Source: Alphaproteobacteria bacterium (GTDB taxonomy: Bacteria > Pseudomonadota > Alphaproteobacteria > Micavibrionales > Micavibrionaceae). Taken from it: DNA of 36,827 nucleotides. The stretch lies in contig JAGNLJ010000015.1 of assembly GCA_017999645.1 (NCBI GenBank), positions 1 through 36,827 on the forward strand, read 5' to 3'. Position 1 is the first letter of the stretch; each line of letters begins with the position of its first letter. Below the pieces are notes generated by a model. That model saw only the letters and a program-made list of their open reading frames with translations, did not search any database and was not told the origin of the DNA. Below, in pieces: positions 8,351-16,728 of this stretch. The position numbers and the translations under genes are program-made.

Positions 8351-9720
8351 TGAAAAAAATCCGCAAGCCCCGCTTCCTTCTCGTCGCCGGCTCGCTGTTC
8401 GTACTGGCTCTCTCTGTAGTTGTTGTGTCGTCGTCGCGCCCGGCGCACGCTTTTTCCGTTATTCCTTGCGAAATGTGTTTAACGGGAGTCGTGGAGGCCG
8501 AGCTCGAAGAATGGGTCACCGACTATGTGGGCGGCACGTACTGGCGGATGTCGCGTCATATACGCAGTGAAATGGTTGCACAGAAAGTCTGGATGGTTTC
8601 AGTTTTCTGGGAAGACAATCTCCTGCCGGCCCTGATGCTGATGGCCAACCAGCTGACGGCGGTCGCCACGCAGCAGATGCAGATTGTCGGCGCGTTCATG
8701 GATGCAAAACAACAGCTCGAAACGCAGCAGACGCTCCAGAGAATTGCCGCGCGCACGCACAAGGATTATCACACGACTGTCGGCCTTTGCGAATTTGCCT
8801 CTGCTGCAAAAAGCCTCGCCCACTCAGACCGTAAGTCGGAGGCGAACGGCCTCATGCTTGCCCAGCGTTCGCAGGATCGCCAGTTGGGCGCGGTTAATAC
8901 CGCTGCCTCGCTGGGTGCGCATGGTGACATAGGAAACCGCATCAAGCAGTACCGCGAAAAATTCTGCGATCCCCATGACAACAACAATGGTTTGAATTTT
9001 ATGTGCGACTGGGACCAGACCGGTGTTCCCGGCCCCCAGGTTGGCGGCGGGGATCCTGTACGCCTCAACAAGGATATCGATTACAGGCGTACAATCGATG
9101 CGCCCCTGGCATTAGATATAGTGGATATGGTTACGCCGCCATGGCGCGGTGACCTGGCAGACCAGGAAGAAGAAATATTTGCGCTGGCCAGCAACCTGTA
9201 CGGTAATGAAATTTTTATCCGTCCGCCCAACGTCGAGCTGCGGCCTCTTGCCACCGAGCGCATCACCAACATACAGAAAGTTTACCTGGACATGCGGGCG
9301 GTTGTCGCCAAGCTCGCGGTCGCGGAAAATTCTTTCAACGCAATTGTCGGGATGAAAACGGAAGGCTCTACCGGTTCGTACGGCTATCTTCGGGATTTAA
9401 TGGTGGAGCTCGGTGTAGACCCGGGCGAGGCGATGGACCTGCTGGGCTTCAACGCGCCCAGTTACTGGGCCCAGATGGAAGTGCTGACGAAAAAGATTTA
9501 TCAAAATCCCGATTTCTATACGAATCTTTATGACACGCCGGTCAACGTCGACCGCAAAAAGGTTGCGATGCAGGCGATCGGCCTGATGCAGAAATTCGAC
9601 CTGTTCAAAAGCCATCTGCGTGCTGAGTCGTCACTTTCGGTAATTCTCGAGCTGGCCGTCGTCGATCTTCAGAACGAAATAGAAAACGAGATCAACCAGG
9701 CAGTAGGTGAAGGCGATTAA
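8350..9720 (+). CDS. Exported T4BSS-linked paralogue family, member 2
   Basis: A 456-residue protein of unknown function. The signal peptide (MKKIRKPRFLLVAGSLFVLA, ending near AHA) is followed by a CEMC pair. The mature part shares with members 1, 3 and 4 a helical block with LLPALMLMANQLTAV and DAKQQLETQQ, then THKDYH and LCEFAS. Next come RSQDRQLGAVNTAAS, an Asp/Asn motif DPHDNNNGLNFMCDWDQTG, NKDIDYRRTID, ALASNLYGNE and the C-terminal QMEVLTKKIYQNPDFYTNLYD. The Asp/Asn stretch resembles calcium-binding loops of the D-x-N-x-D-G type, with a conserved Cys after it. It starts on the stop codon of member 1 and is followed 36 bases later by member 3. Member 3 is its closest relative. Confidence 0.75.
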   Translation: MKKIRKPRFLLVAGSLFVLALSVVVVSSSRPAHAFSVIPCEMCLTGVVEAELEEWVTDYVGGTYWRMSRHIRSEMVAQKVWMVSVFWEDNLLPALMLMANQLTAVATQQMQIVGAFMDAKQQLETQQTLQRIAARTHKDYHTTVGLCEFASAAKSLAHSDRKSEANGLMLAQRSQDRQLGAVNTAASLGAHGDIGNRIKQYREKFCDPHDNNNGLNFMCDWDQTGVPGPQVGGGDPVRLNKDIDYRRTIDAPLALDIVDMVTPPWRGDLADQEEEIFALASNLYGNEIFIRPPNVELRPLATERITNIQKVYLDMRAVVAKLAVAENSFNAIVGMKTEGSTGSYGYLRDLMVELGVDPGEAMDLLGFNAPSYWAQMEVLTKKIYQNPDFYTNLYDTPVNVDRKKVAMQAIGLMQKFDLFKSHLRAESSLSVILELAVVDLQNEIENEINQAVGEGD

Positions 9721-9756
9721 GCGAAACGCCGGAATTTTTAATTTTTTGAAAGTTAT

Positions 9757-11103
9757 ATGAGAAAATTTTTTACAAAAAGGAGTCTGATTGTTTCGGTATT
9801 CGTAATGGCCCTGGCCATTACGGTCATTATGCCGCGCCCGGCGAACGCCCTTTGCGAATGGTGCGTGAAGGGAGTCGTGGAGGCCGAGCTTCAGGAATGG
9901 GTCACAGACATCCAGGGCGGCACCTACTGGCGGCTGACGCGCTTCGTGCGCAGCGAAATGACCGGAGAGAAAATCTGGCTGATTTCGATTTTGTGGGAGG
10001 ACAATCTTCTGCCCGCGATGATGCTGATGGCCGACCAGCTAACAGCAGTAGCGATGCAGCAGATGCAGATCATTGGCACGTTCCTCGACGCCAAGCATCA
10101 ACTGGAGACGCAGCAGGTATTGCAAAAAATTGCCGCGCGCACGCACAAGGATTATCACCCGAGCATCGGGCTTTGCGACTTTGGCAGCGCCGTAAAAGCC
10201 ATCGCTTTCACCGAGCGCAAGGGGGATTTAACCGCGGTCCTTCTGGCGCAGCGTTCACAGGACCGCCAGTTAGGCGCGATCAATACGGCGTCAGCTCTCG
10301 GTGAGGACAGCGACAAGGAAAGCCGCATCAAGCAGTTCCGCGAAAAATACTGCCAGCGTTTCGATAACAACGACGGGCTCAATATACTTTGTGACTGGGA
10401 CCAGGACGGCGTTCCCGGCCCCATGATCGGCGGCCAGGAACCGGATCGCCTTAACAAGGATATTGATTTCGTGCGCATAGTCGATAAGCCATGGACGATA
10501 AAGATCGATATGCTGTTCCCGTCGCTGCGCGAAGTGCTGACCGAGGAGGAGGAAGATATTTTCGCGCTGGCCAGCAACCTCTACGGTCACGAACTCTTCA
10601 TTCGCCCGCCCGCCCGCTCGCTGCAGCCGCTCCCCAACCAGCGCATTACGAACATGCAGAAAACTTACATGGATATACGCTCGGTTGTCGCCAAGCGCTC
10701 GGTCGCTGAAAATTCTTTCAATTCAATCGTGGGGATGAAGGCGGAAGGCTCAGGCGGTTCGACCGATTATCTCATAGCCATGCTGCAGGAACTCGGCCTC
10801 ACCTACGACGTGGCAACAGCCATGCTGCGCACAATCTTGCCCAGCTATTACGCCCAGATGGAAGTTCTGACGAAGAAAATTTATCAGAAGCCGGATTTTT
10901 ACACGAACCTTTATGACACACCTGCCAACGTCGACCGCAAAGAGGTTGCGATGCAGGCTATCGGGCTGATGCAGAAATTCGACATCTTCAAATCCTATCT
11001 GCGCAACGAAGCGTCGCTTTCAGTGCTTCTTGAGATGGAGGTTGTCACCCTTCAGAACGAAGTGGAAAACGAGATCAACCAGATGACGGGCGAAAAAGAT
11101 TAG
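9757..11103 (+). CDS. Exported T4BSS-linked paralogue family, member 3
   Basis: A 448-residue protein of unknown function. A signal peptide ending near PANA leads to CEWC, then VEAELQEWVTD and GGTYWRLTRFVRSEM, shared almost word for word with member 2. The helical LLPAMMLMADQLTAVAMQQM block, DAKHQLETQQ, THKDYHPSIGLCDFG, RFDNNDGLNILCDWDQDG, NKDIDFVRIVD, NLYGHELFIRPP and the C-terminal QMEVLTKKIYQKPDFYTNLYD block complete the family pattern. The first 25 bases of the coding sequence are identical to those of member 4, and the 35-base spacers before both are also alike. This points to a tandem duplication. The upstream GAAAG is a weak ribosome site. Confidence 0.75.
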   Translation: MRKFFTKRSLIVSVFVMALAITVIMPRPANALCEWCVKGVVEAELQEWVTDIQGGTYWRLTRFVRSEMTGEKIWLISILWEDNLLPAMMLMADQLTAVAMQQMQIIGTFLDAKHQLETQQVLQKIAARTHKDYHPSIGLCDFGSAVKAIAFTERKGDLTAVLLAQRSQDRQLGAINTASALGEDSDKESRIKQFREKYCQRFDNNDGLNILCDWDQDGVPGPMIGGQEPDRLNKDIDFVRIVDKPWTIKIDMLFPSLREVLTEEEEDIFALASNLYGHELFIRPPARSLQPLPNQRITNMQKTYMDIRSVVAKRSVAENSFNSIVGMKAEGSGGSTDYLIAMLQELGLTYDVATAMLRTILPSYYAQMEVLTKKIYQKPDFYTNLYDTPANVDRKEVAMQAIGLMQKFDIFKSYLRNEASLSVLLEMEVVTLQNEVENEINQMTGEKD

Positions 11104-11137
11104 GCGGAACGCGGGAAATTTTGAATTTGGAAATTAT

Positions 11138-12973
11138 ATGAGAAAATTTTTTACAAAAAGGAATTTCATTATTGCAGGGCTAACCCTGGCGGGGCTAACC
11201 GCCGGGCTGTTTGCGTATGGCGCTGTAACGGGAAAACCCTGGCAGCCGCTGGCCTCATTGACCGCTAAAAACAAAACATTAGCGCTGATGGGTACGCTCG
11301 AGGGTTTTGAGCCGGGTGCAAAGGTCAGCTACAGCATCATGCCCGACGAGGGCCGCGCCGCGCACGGTGAAGCCGAGGTTGATGCGGCGGGCAACCTGAA
11401 TCTCCCGGCCTATAATCTTTTCAATGCGGCCGGACGCAATCTTTCCTATGCGATCGAGGTGAATGAAAAAGAAAAGCCACTGAATCTGGCGATCACGTTC
11501 GATGCCAAGGAAGGCAGGATCGCGGTGCAGGGCAGGGGTCTGGACCCTTCTGCCCCGATCAGTCTGGGCGGTGAAAAAACGCATTCCGACTGGGCAGGCG
11601 TTATTCGCGAGAAAATCGCAGGCGACCTCAACCAGCTCGGTCAGGAAGAAGGTTTCAAGGTTGCGCTGCTGGGCAACGTCGCCAGTGACGCTGACAACCG
11701 CGCGCGCGACAAGGTCATCAAGGTTCTTGCCGCACCCGGCGGCGGTCTGTACGAAGATCCGCTGCTGAACGTCTACTTCTTCCCCTATGGCTGCACCGAC
11801 GGCCTGCCCGGCGGGTTCTACAGCTTCTGTGTTCCCGGCAGCATGATGACGCCTTTGATCGTTCACAACTATGTGAAGGCGCTTATGCTGATGACCGAGC
11901 AGCTCACGGCGGTGATGGGCTCTATGATGCTGCATGTCGGCGCCATGATCGACGCGAAGTTCCAGCTGGAGACCCAGCGCGAAATGCAGCGGCTGGTCGC
12001 GCAGGCGCACAAGGATTATCACCCGAGCGAAATGATGTGCGAATACGGCTCTTTCATGAGAAGCCTTTACTCTGCGGAAGAAAAATCGATGACTGAGAAA
12101 ATGACGATGAGCTCTCTGCTCACGCAGTTCTATGTCGGGACAGCGCATAACAGCAGCTCGGAAAGCTTTATGAGCGACTTCAATTCCCGGGGACAGCAAT
12201 TCCGGACGACGTATTGCGATACGAACGACAATAATGACGGCCTTAACTTCATGTGCGACCACGATCAGATTTTCGGCATCGGTCGTGCCGGCGCTATCAA
12301 CCGTGGAGAGATAAACAAGGATATCGATTTCCGTCGCACTATCGATAGCCCGCTGACGGTGAACATCGATTTCACCAGCACTCATACGGGCGGTGTCCCG
12401 GTGCGCCCGCCGGAACCGGACGAGCCTGAAACTCTAGCGCTCGCTAAAAATCTCTACTGGCCGCGGCCTTTGCCACCGGGCGTGCCCGAGACCATCCATG
12501 AGGATTTTTTCAAATACATGAATGCGCGCCATGTCTATGCCGCGATGAATGTTGCACATGATTCCTATGTCACGATTGCCGGCATGAAAAGCAAGGGGCA
12601 CCCGACCCTGTTCGATCGATCCGGCTGGGCCTACATGCAGGCAATGATGCGCAATTTCGGTATGGATGATGAAACGGTTTATGCATGGATGAGGGAACAG
12701 TATCCAAGCTACTATGTGCAGATGGAAGTCCTGACGAAAAAAATCTACCAGCACCCGGATTTCTACACGAACCTCTACGACAAGCCTGCCAACGTGAAAC
12801 GTATCAGCGCGACGCTGGAAGCCATCAAGCTCATGCAGCAGCGGGATTTCTATGATTCGATGCTCCGACGTGAAATGATGACCTCGCTTCTGCTTGAGGA
12901 GGCGCTCCAGCCCGAGGTGCACCGCCTCAACGCTGCCGTGGTCCAGGATGCCCGCAACCTCCAGCGCCGTTAG
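11138..12973 (+). CDS. Exported T4BSS-linked paralogue family, member 4, with extra N-terminal domain
   Basis: A 611-residue protein, about 160 residues longer than its neighbours. After an N-terminal membrane/signal segment (about 9-32) comes an additional region (about 45-200). It has beta-rich character at first (GTLEGFEPGAKVSYSIMPDEG, YAIEVNEKEKPLNLAITF) and then turns helical, and it is absent from members 1-3. The family core resumes with YGCTDG/SFCVPGS cysteines in place of the C-x-x-C pair. It continues with LMLMTEQLTAVMGSMM, DAKFQLETQREMQ, AHKDYHPSEMMCEYGS, CDTNDNNDGLNFMCDHDQ, NKDIDFRRTIDSP and QMEVLTKKIYQHPDFYTNLYD. I have no functional assignment. The added domain may be a surface-exposed or partner-binding extension. 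The gene ends 117 bases before flgK, with a sigma-54 promoter between. Confidence 0.74.
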   Translation: MRKFFTKRNFIIAGLTLAGLTAGLFAYGAVTGKPWQPLASLTAKNKTLALMGTLEGFEPGAKVSYSIMPDEGRAAHGEAEVDAAGNLNLPAYNLFNAAGRNLSYAIEVNEKEKPLNLAITFDAKEGRIAVQGRGLDPSAPISLGGEKTHSDWAGVIREKIAGDLNQLGQEEGFKVALLGNVASDADNRARDKVIKVLAAPGGGLYEDPLLNVYFFPYGCTDGLPGGFYSFCVPGSMMTPLIVHNYVKALMLMTEQLTAVMGSMMLHVGAMIDAKFQLETQREMQRLVAQAHKDYHPSEMMCEYGSFMRSLYSAEEKSMTEKMTMSSLLTQFYVGTAHNSSSESFMSDFNSRGQQFRTTYCDTNDNNDGLNFMCDHDQIFGIGRAGAINRGEINKDIDFRRTIDSPLTVNIDFTSTHTGGVPVRPPEPDEPETLALAKNLYWPRPLPPGVPETIHEDFFKYMNARHVYAAMNVAHDSYVTIAGMKSKGHPTLFDRSGWAYMQAMMRNFGMDDETVYAWMREQYPSYYVQMEVLTKKIYQHPDFYTNLYDKPANVKRISATLEAIKLMQQRDFYDSMLRREMMTSLLLEEALQPEVHRLNAAVVQDARNLQRR

Positions 12974-12999
12974 GTGGCCGGGCCCATCCGGGCCTGAAA

Positions 13000-13016
13000 C
13001 TGGCACTTTCCTTGCA
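13000..13016 (+). promoter_or_regulatory. Sigma-54 promoter upstream of flgK
   Basis: TGGCAC (13001-13006), five bases, then TTGCA (13012-13016) match the -24/-12 consensus TGGCAC-N5-TTGC with the exact 10-base gap between GG and GC. It lies about 75 bases before the flgK start. Class III flagellar genes of alphaproteobacteria such as Caulobacter are often driven by sigma-54, which fits. Transcription would begin near 13027. The activator and its binding site are not visible. Confidence 0.8.
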
Positions 13017-13090
13017 AGATAATCCACAGGACTGAATTCGGCGCCAATTCTGGCAAATATTGCCCCTGGCGCCCCTGATAGGGATTAAAT

Positions 13091-15487
13091 ATGTCGCTCA
13101 CGGCTTTGAATGCCGCCCTGACGGGCCTGCGTATTGCGCAGCAGCAGATCGGAGTGATCTCGAACAACGTGGCCAACGTCGGCACCCCCGGCTACACCCG
13201 GAAAATTTTGCCGCAACAGGCCCAGGTTATCGAGGGCATGGGCGTAGGCGTTCTGGCCAACAAGATCGTCCGGAACGTTGATCTTAATCTTTCCCGCGAC
13301 CTCTGGACCCAGATCAGCAACACCGCTCTTCTGGATGTTAAAGAATCCTATCTGAACCGCATCCAGCAGTTCCACGGCCCGCCGGATAAGGAACTTTCGA
13401 TCGCCGCCGAACTTGCGCAACTGCATGACAGTTTCTCGGCGCTGGCTGACAGCCCCGAGGACCGGTTCCTGCAATCCGCCACGGTTAACCAGGCGGTAGA
13501 TACAGCAAACAAGATCAACGGGCTTTCGCGCCTGATCACGACGCTGCGTAACGACGCGCAGGGACAGATCGAGGGCACGGTCGCGCGCGTTAACGACCTG
13601 CTCGGCCAGATTGCCGAACTGAACGTAGATATCGCCAACAGCAACGGCGTCGGCCGCAGCACCGCCGCGCTCGAGGACAAGCGCGACGACGCGATCAAGG
13701 AACTGTCAGAAATGATGGACCTGACCTTCTTCACGCGCGGCGACGGCGCCATCGTTGTGCAGACCAGCCAGGGCGTAGAACTGGCCTCAACCCGCGCGAC
13801 GCTGCTGACATTCCGGCCCACGCCGCAGGCAGCCACAACCTATTATCCCGCATCCGCCGCCGGCGTTTATGTCGGCGATCCGCTCACCGATCCGGGCGCG
13901 GTCGACATCACGGAAGACGCGCCGGGCGGCAAGCTTGGCGGGCTGCTGGAACTTCGCGACGAAATTTTCCCGAAACAGATGGCGCAGATCGACGAACTGG
14001 CGCACAAGATGGCGCTGCGCTTCGAGGCACAGGGCCTGCGGCTTTTCACCGATGGCTCCGGCAACATCCCGCCTGATACCGCGCCAGATTCAACGGTCCC
14101 AACACCGGTCGGCTATGTCGGTTTCTCGGGCGTTATTCAGGTCAATGAAAATATCCTCGCTGACAACACGATCCTGCAGAGCGGCACATACGGCGCCTCG
14201 ATCTCAACGGGATCGAATGAAATCATTCGCCGCGTGCTGCAGTTCTCGTTCGGCGATGTCGATTTCCAGCAAGCCGTCGGCGCCATCGACATGCGCGTTT
14301 CCGCCAATGCCGCGCCCAACGATACGCTGCAGGAATTCCTCGGCATTCGTTCGGAGAACGAGGTCCGGGGCACAAGAAATCTCAGCAGCTTCCTTTCGCC
14401 CGCCGACTTTATTACTGCGGCGAACGGCGATCTCGATCCGGGCAGCGACACATTCCGGATGACATTCGAAGAGGCCTCGCTCGGCCTCGGCCCGGTCAAT
14501 GTCGACATATCGCTGGGCGCTGTTCCGGATGGCGGCGGCAATTTCGTACAGGATTTAATCGCCTATATTAATGCCACGGTCATCCCGGCGCTCGGCGCGG
14601 GCGACCAGGCCGATTTGACGGCGATGGGCGTAACATTCGCGCAAGGTGCGAACGGCCAGTTCACGGTTGAATCAACCGGTGACATCACGTTCGACGGCGG
14701 AATCGTCAATGGCATGGGCGCGGACGGCCTTGCATTGCTTGGCTTTGCTGAAGACACATTCGAGGCAACGGACCCTTATTTCGACATACAGGTCGGCAAC
14801 AACCCGCCGGTGCGCATTACGATTGCACCAGACGATGACGAAGTGGATTTACAGGCGAAACTGCTCGCGGTGCCCGGCCTTGCGATGGAAGACCTTGTTA
14901 CATCGGCGGACGGCTTTCTGCGCCTGCGTCCCGGCAGTGATTACAATAACCCGGATTTCGGTGGCGATATCAGGATCATATCCGGCCCGTTCACGGCAAA
15001 CGGCGCTGGTGCCAACGCGGTGTTCGGCGCGGGCACAATTCAAAACGGCGTGAACATCGTCTCGGCCCTGTTCGGAAGTTTCTCGACCGGCCCGCTGCAG
15101 GATTTATCCCCGGTAAGCAATGTTTCCTATGGCTCCCAGACGGACGCTTCGATCGCGCCGCCGATCCCGACAATTGCATTCCGGAACCAGTATCTCGGCC
15201 CCGGCGCGGATATTTCGGCGAATATTGTCGGCTCGGGCGCGTTGATTGATTACGCGCAGAAAATCGTCAACGAACAATCTCAGGAAACCGTTCTCATTCA
15301 GGCCCGCAAGGTCGACGAGGAAACACTGAAGGAAACATTGCAGCGCCAGTTGCTCGACCAGTCGGGCGTGAATATCGACGAGGAACTCGGCTCGCTGATC
15401 CAGGTGCAGACAGCCTATGCGGCCTCGGCGCGCGTGATCACGGCTGTGAATCAATTATTTGACGAATTGTTGAACGCAATTCGCTAA
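13091..15487 (+). CDS. flgK: Flagellar hook-filament junction protein FlgK (HAP1)
   Basis: A 798-residue protein. The N-terminal D0/D1 region is typical of FlgK: SLTALNAALTGLRIAQQQI, then ISNNVANVGTPGYTRK, with a coiled region to about residue 200. The C-terminal region (about 730-798) has the hallmark SLIQVQTAYAASARVITAVNQLFDELL. FlgK sits between the hook and the filament with FlgL. It is secreted by the flagellar export apparatus and has no signal peptide, consistent with the N-terminus. At 798 residues it is clearly longer than enterobacterial FlgK (about 550). The extra length lies in the variable outer region (about 260-700), which is rich in Asp, Gly and Pro. It is placed inside the T4BSS gene cluster and is read from a sigma-54 promoter; flgL follows after 23 bases. 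Confidence 0.95.
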   Translation: MSLTALNAALTGLRIAQQQIGVISNNVANVGTPGYTRKILPQQAQVIEGMGVGVLANKIVRNVDLNLSRDLWTQISNTALLDVKESYLNRIQQFHGPPDKELSIAAELAQLHDSFSALADSPEDRFLQSATVNQAVDTANKINGLSRLITTLRNDAQGQIEGTVARVNDLLGQIAELNVDIANSNGVGRSTAALEDKRDDAIKELSEMMDLTFFTRGDGAIVVQTSQGVELASTRATLLTFRPTPQAATTYYPASAAGVYVGDPLTDPGAVDITEDAPGGKLGGLLELRDEIFPKQMAQIDELAHKMALRFEAQGLRLFTDGSGNIPPDTAPDSTVPTPVGYVGFSGVIQVNENILADNTILQSGTYGASISTGSNEIIRRVLQFSFGDVDFQQAVGAIDMRVSANAAPNDTLQEFLGIRSENEVRGTRNLSSFLSPADFITAANGDLDPGSDTFRMTFEEASLGLGPVNVDISLGAVPDGGGNFVQDLIAYINATVIPALGAGDQADLTAMGVTFAQGANGQFTVESTGDITFDGGIVNGMGADGLALLGFAEDTFEATDPYFDIQVGNNPPVRITIAPDDDEVDLQAKLLAVPGLAMEDLVTSADGFLRLRPGSDYNNPDFGGDIRIISGPFTANGAGANAVFGAGTIQNGVNIVSALFGSFSTGPLQDLSPVSNVSYGSQTDASIAPPIPTIAFRNQYLGPGADISANIVGSGALIDYAQKIVNEQSQETVLIQARKVDEETLKETLQRQLLDQSGVNIDEELGSLIQVQTAYAASARVITAVNQLFDELLNAIR

Positions 15488-15510
15488 AAAATAACGAAAG
15501 GATCTGAATT

Positions 15511-16716
15511 ATGACCGGCATTTCAACTTTGGGACAGGCTTTGGACCAGATCGAGCGCATCAAGGAGCAGCAATCGCTGTTTTCAACGCTTTCAACGCAA
15601 TTTACCACCGGCAAAAAAACCCAGACTTTCACAGGTCTTGGCACCGAGATCATGCTTTCGAAGCGCGCCCGCGCCGAATTCAATTCGTTCGATCAGTATG
15701 TCAAGAACATCACCAACAGCGACCGCCGCATTAAACTGATGCTGGCGGCAATCGAGGAATTCAAGTCGCAGGCCGAGAATTTCGCCGATGTTCTGGTGAA
15801 TTTTTCGCAAGAAAGCGAGCACCAGGAAGGCGAAATCATTTATTACGACGACCCGCTGACGACTGAAATTGAAAACATCCCGGTCGGCATGACGTCATCC
15901 GAACCCGGCGTCGATTTCGCGACCGTACGCGAATTCGCATCCAACGTTCTCGGTTTCCTGAAGGATCTCGTGAACGCGAAAGAAAACGACCGTTACCTGC
16001 TCGGCGGCGCCGACACGCTGACCCAGCCGCTGGGCGATACCGGCACGCTGGATTCGGCGCTCAGCGTGTTGATCACATCGTGGAAAACCGGGACGATTTC
16101 AACGGATGATCTTCTGGCCGATCTGCGCGACCGCACTACAGCCGACGGCAACCCGAACGCATTGACCGATACGGTGGTGGGTTATTCCGCCGGGCTCAGC
16201 GCGGGTACCGTAGGCAAGGTTTTCGTACGCGTCGATGACGTTTCCGAGATCGATTTTACCGCGCTTGGCAACGACAAATCTTTCCGCGACATCATCGTTG
16301 CGGTCAGCGCCATCATGAATGCCGACCTGCCGCCGATGATCGATTCCTATGAACCGCCGAATACCTATCCCGGCGTCCCGGACGAGCAGGGCGCGCCCGG
16401 CAACAATATTCAGGAAATGAAGGACAACTTCTTTGAAATGTTCAACAGCCTGACCGCCATGGTCAACAACGCGATTGACGACATCGACAAGCTGCGCTTC
16501 AAGCTTGAAGGCGTGCGCGCCCGCATCGACGACGTCAAGAAAAGCCACATCGAGCAGAAAAACCTGTTGCTCAATACGATCGGCGATGTCGAGGATGTCG
16601 ATGTCAACGAAGTGGCTGTACGCATCCAGCAGCTGCAGATCCAGCTCGACGCGTCATACCGCATCACTGCCAAGCTCCAGGAGCTGACGCTGGCGAACTA
16701 CCTGCTGGTAGGTTGA
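15511..16716 (+). CDS. flgL: Flagellar hook-filament junction protein FlgL (HAP3), flagellin-like
   Basis: A 401-residue protein with flagellin-type helical ends. The N-terminus has LGQALDQIERIKEQQSLFS, TGKKTQTFTGLG and SDRRIKLMLAAIEEFKSQAENFADVL. The C-terminus has NAIDDIDKLRFKLEGVRARID and VDVNEVAVRIQQLQIQLDASYRITAKLQELTLANYL. The central part is variable. Its short length and its place right after flgK fit FlgL rather than a filament flagellin. A ribosome site (AAAGGA) lies upstream. It converges with the minus-strand gene that ends at 16729. Confidence 0.88.
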   Translation: MTGISTLGQALDQIERIKEQQSLFSTLSTQFTTGKKTQTFTGLGTEIMLSKRARAEFNSFDQYVKNITNSDRRIKLMLAAIEEFKSQAENFADVLVNFSQESEHQEGEIIYYDDPLTTEIENIPVGMTSSEPGVDFATVREFASNVLGFLKDLVNAKENDRYLLGGADTLTQPLGDTGTLDSALSVLITSWKTGTISTDDLLADLRDRTTADGNPNALTDTVVGYSAGLSAGTVGKVFVRVDDVSEIDFTALGNDKSFRDIIVAVSAIMNADLPPMIDSYEPPNTYPGVPDEQGAPGNNIQEMKDNFFEMFNSLTAMVNNAIDDIDKLRFKLEGVRARIDDVKKSHIEQKNLLLNTIGDVEDVDVNEVAVRIQQLQIQLDASYRITAKLQELTLANYLLVG

Positions 16717-16728
16717 TAATCTAAACGC

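Noticed and set aside
12981-12994. GGCCC-ATCC-GGGCC hairpin after the fourth paralogue as a terminator
   Set aside because: The stem is short and no T run follows; it may help slow polymerase but does not meet the usual terminator criteria.
15511-16716. Main filament flagellin instead of FlgL
   Set aside because: The gene follows flgK directly and its C-terminal end and length fit FlgL better; flagellin genes in this group are usually separate.
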